Shown here piece by piece: positions 1-4,804 of a stretch of DNA of 8,214 nucleotides. Position 1 is the stretch's first letter, and the number at the start of each line of letters is the position of its first letter. Source of the DNA: an uncultured Desulfovibrionaceae bacterium. GTDB taxonomy: Bacteria; Desulfobacterota; Desulfovibrionia; Desulfovibrionales; Desulfovibrionaceae. Both the position numbers and the translations under genes were made by a program. The stretch spans positions 1-8,214 of the forward strand of contig CAMTOM010000051.1 in the NCBI GenBank assembly GCA_947074125.1, given 5' to 3'. A model generated the notes under the pieces. It was not told the DNA's origin. It was given only the letters and a program-made list of their open reading frames with translations, and made no database searches.

Positions 1-36
1 GTTCGTCCTTTTTATTACAATAGAGGGTGCTGTATA

Positions 37-1299
37 TTATGTGTCTGTTGTTATCGCGTCCCAGTCTTCTTCTCCATCAATGCGCAGGAGCCAGTTCAGA
101 GTGTAGTGGCGTTCAAAAACAACGCCAGCATCAAGAGCTGAAGGCAGGGCTTCTTCGTTCAGAATGGCATTGCGGCATGCCCAGTGACAGCGCAATATGA
201 AATCGCATGTATCTAGCAGGAGAGGTGTTTCTCGCAGAGTACTTTTATTGACGAGACTTTGAAAGTCTTCTTCCCAAAGAATATTGGTGAGCGTACGCAC
301 ATCACAGGTGGCAGAAGGGTTTCCCATATCCATGAGCGAAAGAGCCCAAAGCAGGACAGCGCAGTCTTCATAGCGCCAGGCATAGGCAGCATGTACCTCA
401 GGATCCAGTCCTGGACGCTGCATATACTCTCTTTCCTGGGGCGTGAAACAGGCAAACATGCCATAGCGCTCTTCCAGTTCCTGTAGTTTTTCTGCCAGAA
501 GCTTTTCCCGATCTTCATGCGCAAATTCGGAGCGCAAGTAGAGTTCCCCCTGAATACAGGTCGCATACAGAGCTGCCAGACGGCGGATAATATCTGTTTT
601 GTCCTGAAGGCGTGTGCTTTCTTCAAGCGCGATGACGGGCAAGTTGTCGGTATGGGGGATATTCAGTTTTTTGAGCTGACGGATCGAGCGCGCTTTTCGG
701 GATCGAGCTTCTTCGCCACTGTCAGCAATAAGCGGATCTGGTCTGCGCGAGGCTGTTTTGCCCGCAATGGCTGGCGTATAGGCAGTATACTCACTTTGAC
801 CATCAGACGACAGCAGAAGACGGCCTTCTGGGTGATACAGTACCATCCCAGGATAGAGAAGCAGTGCTGCAAGACCGCCAGCAACGGTATAAATTCTTCG
901 GAAAATACTGGCGAGTCTTTCTTCTTCCCCATACAATGGAACCTGCACACTTACAATGCCGCATAATGCGTCAAGCTGCTGCAAAACAGATTCTTTGAGT
1001 GTGGCATTTGCAGTCGGCACTTGCGCAAAGCAGGCGCACAAACTTCGCGCTTGCTGGTCAACTTTTGCCTGATCCTGTACAACATTGAATTGGAGGAAAG
1101 TAGCATCATCATATAAGGCAAGAAGAACAGTAAAACCTTCGACATTTTCCATGACACGGCATTCCTGCGCAGTTTGCAAAAGAAAGTTGCGCAATTTGCG
1201 TATCAGGGGAGATGGGGCGTATGTGCTGGTGTACAGCGTCAGCAAGCCGCGTTCGTGATGTTCAGATGAGGCAGCAGGTTCCTGATGTGGGTTATTCAT
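37..1299 (-). CDS. DUF4272 domain-containing protein, function unknown
   Basis: This is a 420-residue protein of unknown function. The C-terminal half (about residues 203-420) matches my memory of the DUF4272 family. It has an RS-x-x-x-LKKLNIP entry around 204-214, TPQEREY around 286-292, a W-R-YEDCAVLLWAL block around 308-320, a WACRNAI block around 373-379, and the end signature VFERHYTLNWLL followed by EDWDAITTDT (394-420). The N-terminal 200 residues are not recognised. They include a hydrophobic stretch at 137-154 that looks like a buried core rather than a sure membrane helix, and then a polar, Arg-rich linker at about 180-205. The start is supported by an AGGAG (complement of 1310-1314) ten bases upstream. 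It follows proB by only 23 bases, so the two are probably co-transcribed. No terminator is visible in the 36 bases after its stop. The family assignment is fairly sure; no catalytic residues can be named. Confidence 0.85.
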   Translation of the reverse strand: MNNPHQEPAASSEHHERGLLTLYTSTYAPSPLIRKLRNFLLQTAQECRVMENVEGFTVLLALYDDATFLQFNVVQDQAKVDQQARSLCACFAQVPTANATLKESVLQQLDALCGIVSVQVPLYGEEERLASIFRRIYTVAGGLAALLLYPGMVLYHPEGRLLLSSDGQSEYTAYTPAIAGKTASRRPDPLIADSGEEARSRKARSIRQLKKLNIPHTDNLPVIALEESTRLQDKTDIIRRLAALYATCIQGELYLRSEFAHEDREKLLAEKLQELEERYGMFACFTPQEREYMQRPGLDPEVHAAYAWRYEDCAVLLWALSLMDMGNPSATCDVRTLTNILWEEDFQSLVNKSTLRETPLLLDTCDFILRCHWACRNAILNEEALPSALDAGVVFERHYTLNWLLRIDGEEDWDAITTDT

Positions 1300-1322
1300 A
1301 ATAGATAGGCTCCTGTTCCTGA

Positions 1323-2492
1323 TCAGACGGCTGCGTCCAGCAGGAGGTGATCGCGGTGAATAGCTTCAGGGTAATGAGCATCACCCAAAATGGCGGCGAT
1401 TTCATGCCGCTTAAGCCCCATGATTTTTTTGAGTTCCGTCGCCGGATAGTTCGTCAGACCAACCCCCAGACTGCGGCCTTCGTGCATAATGCGCACCAAC
1501 GCCCCTTGCTGGAAATTGCCTTCCAGACGAACAATACCACAAGGAAGAAGACTGCTGCCATTATGAGAGAGCGCGTGTGCGGCTCCGGTATCAATATGGA
1601 CACAGCCTGCGGGATCTGACTGGTAGGCCATCCAGAATTTACGGCGGGAAATGGAGCGCTTGCCAGGACATACCCATGTACCAAGCAGCGGTTCTCCAGC
1701 ATTTTGTGAGAGGGCGCGGGTAATAATATCAGGCTGCCTGCCAGGGAGAATGAGCGTCGGTACTCCCAGTTGCGCGGCACGCCGTGCGGCGAGGAGTTTG
1801 GAGTACATGCCGCCTGTGCCCACAGAGGTCTTGCCACCGCAGATATCATCCAGATTGAGGCGATGTACTTCCTCAATGCAGGGGAGGATAGCAGCGTGAG
1901 GGTGTGTTTGCGGATTTGCCGCCAGAACACCATTGGCAGAAGTCAGATTGATAAACAGCTCAGCCTCAACAACATTGACCAGCAAACTTGCCAGACAGTC
2001 ATTGTCACCAAATTTGAGTTCCTGCACCGAGACAGTATCATTTTCATTCACAATGGGCAGAACACCCCAGCCAAGAAGCTCGGCAAAAGTGTTGCGGATA
2101 TTGAGAAAGCGGCGGCGGCTGCGCAAATCATCACGCGTGAGTAGTACTTGCGCAATCGAAATACCGTGAGTAGCAAAAGCGACATCATAATGGTGCATAA
2201 GACGCCCCTGCCCAACCGCCGCAGCTCCCTGCCGTGCCGCAAGGGTAACAGGGGCTTCGGAGAAAGAGGAGGGGAGGACAGCACGTCCTGCCGCAACTGC
2301 ACCAGAAGAAACAAGGACAATGCGACGCTGTTCACCATGAGGCAGTTTGCGCAAGGCCGCAAGCTGGCAAGCGAGATTCTCAAGAACAGCATTGTCCAGC
2401 CCCTGCGCGGAAGTCAGAACAGCACTACCGACTTTGACGACAATGCAGCGGGCTTCTGTGAGGATGCGGTGGCGTTCCTGTTGCCAGTTCAT
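1323..2492 (-). CDS. proB: Glutamate 5-kinase (ProB) with C-terminal PUA domain
   Basis: It phosphorylates the gamma-carboxyl of L-glutamate with ATP in the cytoplasm, the first step of proline synthesis. At 389 residues it is slightly longer than the 367-residue E. coli enzyme because of a longer N-terminus. The amino acid kinase domain spans about 15-275: VVKVGSAVLT with Lys20, VSSGAVAAG with Ser63, the INEND-like IVNENDTV (Asp152), FGDNDCL (Asn164, Asp165) and GTGGMYSK with Lys232, all matching known ProB sites. A PUA domain follows at about 295-375 (SSLLPCGI, GNFQQGALV, EIAAILG). The usual ATP-contacting Thr-Asp pair is Thr184-Ser185 here. The Shine-Dalgarno is weak (AAGAGAG-like). It lies 84 bases after obgE and 23 before the DUF4272 gene, all leftward. 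No proA is seen in the window. Identity is secure. Confidence 0.97.
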   Translation of the reverse strand: MNWQQERHRILTEARCIVVKVGSAVLTSAQGLDNAVLENLACQLAALRKLPHGEQRRIVLVSSGAVAAGRAVLPSSFSEAPVTLAARQGAAAVGQGRLMHHYDVAFATHGISIAQVLLTRDDLRSRRRFLNIRNTFAELLGWGVLPIVNENDTVSVQELKFGDNDCLASLLVNVVEAELFINLTSANGVLAANPQTHPHAAILPCIEEVHRLNLDDICGGKTSVGTGGMYSKLLAARRAAQLGVPTLILPGRQPDIITRALSQNAGEPLLGTWVCPGKRSISRRKFWMAYQSDPAGCVHIDTGAAHALSHNGSSLLPCGIVRLEGNFQQGALVRIMHEGRSLGVGLTNYPATELKKIMGLKRHEIAAILGDAHYPEAIHRDHLLLDAAV

Positions 2493-2576
2493 GAATAGCT
2501 CTCTTAGTGGCTGGTGTGTTCAGCGAAAGGCGGTCTGCCTGTATGGTGTTTGAGAGTGAGAAAAAAGCAATCGTTG

Positions 2577-3680
2577 TTATTCTCGTGTATAGATAACCTC
2601 AATATCAGCATCAATGTCGTCATCGGTGTCATTTTCAGCCTCAATAAGGTGCAGTAAAGGTGCATGTGTGTCCAGCGCATCGCGCATCTGCCAGAGTTGC
2701 GCTGCAAGCTCATCCAGACCGAGGCTGTCTTTGGCCGATATGAAGAAGATAGTTCTGTTTTCGCTTTTGGCACGTTGCTGGAGAGTTTCCAAGCGTTCCG
2801 GCGTGACAAGGTCTATTTTATTGATAACCTCAAGTTGCTGACGTCCGGATAGCTCGCTGTCGAAACGGCAAAGCTCCTCATTGATCAGATCAAAGCCTGA
2901 CCAGGGATCGGCATCATCAATATCTTCAATGCTCAAAATATGTATGAGAAAGCGTGTGCGCTCCACATGCTTGAGAAAACGATGCCCCAGCCCCTGACCT
3001 TCATGCGCACCCTCTATCAAGCCAGGAATATCAGCCAGCACAAGACGCCTGTCAGGATCAAAATCATCAATCATCACACCCAAGTTGGGCACAAGGGTTG
3101 TGAAGGGGTAGGCGGCGATCTTGGGACGGGCTGCCGAGACGCGAGAAATAAAGGTGGATTTGCCCGCATTGGGAAGACCGATAATACCCGCATCAGCCAG
3201 TATTTTCAGTTCCAGACGCAATTCAAATTCTTCACCAGGCTCACCAGGCTGCGCAAAGCGGGGAGCCCGCATTGTGGCGGTTTTAAAGTGTTCATTTCCC
3301 ATGCCACCACGACCACCACGGGCAATGGTGATTTCTGTTTCGGGCGCTGTAAGATCGGCGATGAGACGCTCGCCTTCTGCATCGCGCATGAACACCAATG
3401 TGCCAACAGGTAAAGGCAAGACAAGGTCTTCGCCCTTGCGCCCATTGCACTGACTTCCCATGCCGGGTTGCCCGTTTTTCGCCTCGTAGCGGCGCTTCAG
3501 GCGAAAGTCATACAGGCTCAAGAGGTGAGAATTGGCTTTGAAGATAATATTGCCACCATTGCCGCCGTTGCCACCATTGGGACCACCACGTGGGACGAAT
3601 TTTTCACGGCGAAAGGAGACACATCCGTGTCCTCCTTTTCCCGCTTTGACGGTGATTTTCGCTTCATCAACAAATCGCAT
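2577..3680 (-). CDS. obgE: Obg/CgtA GTPase, 50S ribosome assembly factor
   Basis: An essential GTPase that binds the large ribosomal subunit and links its late assembly to stress signalling. It has 367 residues. The Gly-rich Obg fold covers about 1-158, beginning MRFVDEAKI with repeats such as GGPNGGNGGNGGN (32-44) and GGRGGMGN. The G domain follows: P-loop GLPNAGKST (168-176), switch I YPFTTLVPNLG (191-201), DIPG (217-220), NKID (287-290) and SAK (315-317). The C-terminus is a short acidic tail (EAENDTDDDIDADIE, 347-361) in place of the OCT domain seen in Bacillus-type Obg. The start gives the canonical N-terminus, but its Shine-Dalgarno is weak (AGG, complement of 3686-3688). It lies downstream of rpmA, behind an intrinsic terminator, so it may need its own promoter or read-through. 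It belongs with L21 and L27, its common neighbours. Identity is secure. Confidence 0.98.
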   Translation of the reverse strand: MRFVDEAKITVKAGKGGHGCVSFRREKFVPRGGPNGGNGGNGGNIIFKANSHLLSLYDFRLKRRYEAKNGQPGMGSQCNGRKGEDLVLPLPVGTLVFMRDAEGERLIADLTAPETEITIARGGRGGMGNEHFKTATMRAPRFAQPGEPGEEFELRLELKILADAGIIGLPNAGKSTFISRVSAARPKIAAYPFTTLVPNLGVMIDDFDPDRRLVLADIPGLIEGAHEGQGLGHRFLKHVERTRFLIHILSIEDIDDADPWSGFDLINEELCRFDSELSGRQQLEVINKIDLVTPERLETLQQRAKSENRTIFFISAKDSLGLDELAAQLWQMRDALDTHAPLLHLIEAENDTDDDIDADIEVIYTRE

Positions 3681-3730
3681 GGCAGCCTGTCATCTTATCT
3701 CTTAGGTGTTGTGTAAAAAAGTCTAAAAGC

Positions 3731-3761
3731 AAAAAAGGGGTAAAGCAGAAAGCTTCACCCC
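3731..3761 (-). terminator. Intrinsic terminator after rpmA
   Basis: Read on the minus strand, GGGGTGAAGC (complement of 3752-3761) pairs over ten positions, one of them a G-U wobble, with GCTTTACCCC (3737-3746) across a five-base loop. A run of six T (3731-3736) follows directly. It lies 86 bases after the rpmA stop and about 50 bases before obgE. On the plus strand the stem is followed by A, so it acts in the leftward direction only. Confidence 0.9.
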
Positions 3762-3792
3762 AAAAATATCCATTCGTGCCAATGGCGCACAA

Positions 3793-3840
3793 TGTTCTGT
3801 CCGGCTTAGTTCTTTTGGAACTGAGGCGGCAGAGAGAACA
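3793..3840. other. Imperfect palindrome in the rpmA 3' region
   Basis: The core is CTTAGTTC (3805-3812) against GAACTGAG (3818-3825) around a five-base loop. It is extended past one G-G mismatch by CCG/CGG (3801-3803, 3827-3829), and then, past a small internal loop, by TGTTCT/AGAACA (3793-3798, 3835-3840). In the transcribed (minus) strand one core pair becomes A-C, so the RNA stem is a little weaker than the plus reading. It begins eight bases after the rpmA stop and has no T-tract, so it is not a terminator. It could protect the rpmA mRNA 3' end or be a protein site; the role is unknown. Confidence 0.5.
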
Positions 3841-3847
3841 GAGGAGC

Positions 3848-4114
3848 CTATTGAGCGGCGTCCACGTGAACGCGGTGCATTTCACGGCGTTTACGGGTAT
3901 AGGTTTCAAAGCGAACCACGCCGTCTACTTTGGCAAAAAGAGTAAAATCTCTTCCCATGCCCACATTGGCACCGGGATAGATTCTTGTGCCAAGCTGGCG
4001 AACGAGAATATTTCCGGCGAGGACGCTCTGTCCACCAAAGCGTTTCACACCCCGACGTTGTCCTGCACTGTCGCGGCCGTTACGTGACGATCCGCCTGCT
4101 TTCTTATGTGCCAT
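3848..4114 (-). CDS. rpmA: 50S ribosomal protein L27
   Basis: L27 is a protein of the large subunit whose N-terminal tail reaches toward the peptidyl transferase centre. At 88 residues it is of normal length. It begins [16 protein letters not shown] and continues with [19 protein letters not shown] and [20 protein letters not shown], typical L27 blocks. There is no N-terminal extension of the kind removed by a protease in Firmicutes, which fits a proteobacterial source. The Shine-Dalgarno AAGGAG sits just after the rplU stop, and only 12 bases separate the two genes, so they are one transcript. An intrinsic terminator lies 86 bases downstream. Confidence 0.98.
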   Translation of the reverse strand: MAHKKAGGSSRNGRDSAGQRRGVKRFGGQSVLAGNILVRQLGTRIYPGANVGMGRDFTLFAKVDGVVRFETYTRKRREMHRVHVDAAQ

Positions 4115-4126
4115 GGTAGTATCTCC

Positions 4127-4435
4127 TTATGCCGAGATGCCGGTGATCTTGATGGCAGTGAAGCTTTGGCGATGCCCGCGAAGCTTGCGAGAATCGTTAC
4201 GGCGCCAGCGCTTGAAGACCATCACTTTTGCTGCGCGTCCCTGTTCGACCACTTCGCCTTTAACAACGGCGTTGGCGACATAGGGTTTGCCCATGGTGAC
4301 AGCACTGCCACCGAGCATGAGCACCTTATCCAATGTAATCTCACTGCCAACAGAGGCAGGGAGTTTTTCCACAAAAATTTTGCAACCTTCTTCCACGCGG
4401 TACTGCTTACCGCCAGTCTCAATGATAGCGTACAT
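4127..4435 (-). CDS. rplU: 50S ribosomal protein L21
   Basis: L21 is a large-subunit protein that binds 23S rRNA. It has 102 residues, close to the 103 of E. coli. It begins MYAIIETGGKQYRVEEG, the standard start, and ends with the basic VFKRWRRNDSRKLRGHRQ and TAIKITGISA. An in-frame ATG 48 bases upstream would add 16 residues, but the start at 4435 is right: it gives the conserved N-terminus and has an excellent GGAGG (complement of 4442-4446) six bases away. It is the first gene of the leftward block. The leader upstream has unusual inverted repeats, described separately. Confidence 0.97.
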   Translation of the reverse strand: MYAIIETGGKQYRVEEGCKIFVEKLPASVGSEITLDKVLMLGGSAVTMGKPYVANAVVKGEVVEQGRAAKVMVFKRWRRNDSRKLRGHRQSFTAIKITGISA

Positions 4436-4440
4436 AAAAA

Positions 4441-4505
4441 ACCTCCAAAAAGGGAAAGAGGTAGATGCCTCAATCCCCGACAAATGTCAAGAGGCAGGTC
4501 GGGGA
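4441..4505 (-). promoter_or_regulatory. Structured rplU leader (candidate pseudoknot and SD-pairing element)
   Basis: On the minus strand, 5'-UCCCCGAC (4505-4498) pairs perfectly with GUCGGGGA (4481-4474), eight base pairs. The loop holds UGCCUC (4496-4491), which is complementary to GAGGCA (4471-4466) just past the first stem, so the two stems interlock in pseudoknot order. Next comes ACCUC (4462-4458), which can pair either with GAGG of the second stem or with GAGGU of the Shine-Dalgarno (4445-4441). The complementarities are seen directly; that they fold and regulate rplU is inference. It requires a transcription start upstream of 4505. Confidence 0.4.
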
Positions 4506-4545
4506 AATTTCCACTTAACTCAAGATTGTCTTCCACCCATACCCT

Positions 4546-4551
4546 TTTATA
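4546..4551 (-). promoter_or_regulatory. Possible -10 box upstream of rplU
   Basis: The minus strand reads TATAAA here, five of six against the sigma70 -10 consensus. It would start transcription near 4540 and give rplU a leader of about 105 bases that includes the inverted repeats. No good -35 box is found 16-18 bases upstream and there is no TG extension, so this is weak. A rival is TTGACA at 4490-4485 on the same strand, but its -10 position reads only CATCTA. Confidence 0.22.
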
Positions 4552-4628
4552 CTGTGGTGTACCAGCAAATTCTTTGCGGAGAGCAGCATACAAAAAACAC
4601 CAGGGTCACAGCTCGTTCTATTGAAATA

Positions 4629-4710
4629 GGGGATACAATACGAATATGGGGTATTGGGGGTGAATCCCCTGCCAGGGGGTGTGTGGGGCTTCCTGCCTGA
4701 CGGACGCCCC
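4629..4710 (+). other. G-run cluster with nested inverted repeats
   Basis: Five runs of four or five G lie at 4629-4632, 4648-4651, 4656-4660, 4675-4679 and 4685-4688. The last four are separated by 4, 14 and 5 bases, enough for a G-quadruplex on the plus strand. The same runs also pair with C-runs: GGGG-tgaat-CCCC around 4657-4669, CCCC-tgcca-GGGG (4666-4678), and GGGGC/GCCCC (4685-4689, 4706-4710) with an inner TCC/GGA. A pyrimidine-rich tail follows (4711-4732). There is no upstream plus-strand gene for this to terminate. It may be a copy of a dispersed intergenic element. Confidence 0.5.
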
Positions 4711-4742
4711 TGCATCTCTTTATTTCTCTTTCCTGCTTGACG
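4690..4742 (+). repeat. 13-base direct repeat, 40-base period
   Basis: TTCCTGCCTGACG at 4690-4702 recurs as TTCCTGCTTGACG at 4730-4742, with 12 of 13 bases identical and a centre-to-centre distance of exactly 40 bases. The second copy ends in TTGACG, a fair -35 hexamer, about 60 bases before the methyltransferase start. This could be a paired regulator site or a chance repeat. Confidence 0.4.
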
Positions 4743-4804
4743 CCGGAGGTATGCGTTGTGAGAGTAGAAAATTGGCTTACCATGATATTAGCTAAGGTGC
4801 GGCT

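Larger units (their letters stand above)
4436..4804. other. Divergent intergenic region between rplU and the methyltransferase gene
   Basis: There are 369 bases without a credible gene. From left to right it holds the rplU Shine-Dalgarno and inverted-repeat leader (4441-4505), an A/T-rich stretch with a possible minus-strand -10 box (4546-4551), a short palindrome CTATTGAAATAG (4618-4629), a G-run cluster with nested inverted repeats (4629-4710), a 13-base direct repeat (4690-4702 and 4730-4742), and the methyltransferase Shine-Dalgarno AAGGTG (4794-4799). Both flanking genes must be controlled from here. Short open frames on the minus strand in the G/C-rich part are Pro/Gly-rich low-complexity readings. 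Confidence 0.7.

Noticed and set aside
1..36. Terminator after the DUF4272 gene
   Set aside because: No stem is visible in the 36 bases present, and the window edge cuts the region.
517..966. 149-codon plus-strand open frame inside the DUF4272 gene
   Set aside because: It lies opposite a gene with family signatures and good start context, and its own translation shows no family or ribosome site.
2493..2576. Terminator between obgE and proB
   Set aside because: Only a four-base AGGC/GCCT stem without a proper T-tract is present in the 84-base gap, so read-through is assumed.
4436..4483. N-terminally extended L21 starting at 4483
   Set aside because: The extra 16 residues are not found in L21 and would run through the Shine-Dalgarno of the conserved start at 4435.
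4685..4732. GGGGC/GCCCC hairpin with pyrimidine tail as a plus-strand terminator
   Set aside because: No plus-strand gene lies upstream and the tail is mixed T and C rather than a T-run.
4737..4765. TTGACG as the -35 of a methyltransferase promoter
   Set aside because: At spacings of 16-18 bases the -10 position reads GAGAGT or similar, only about three of six to consensus, so no promoter is called.
4515..4783. Short minus-strand open frames rich in Pro and Gly in the divergent region
   Set aside because: They are readings of G-run and C-run repeats with no ribosome site and no resemblance to a family.
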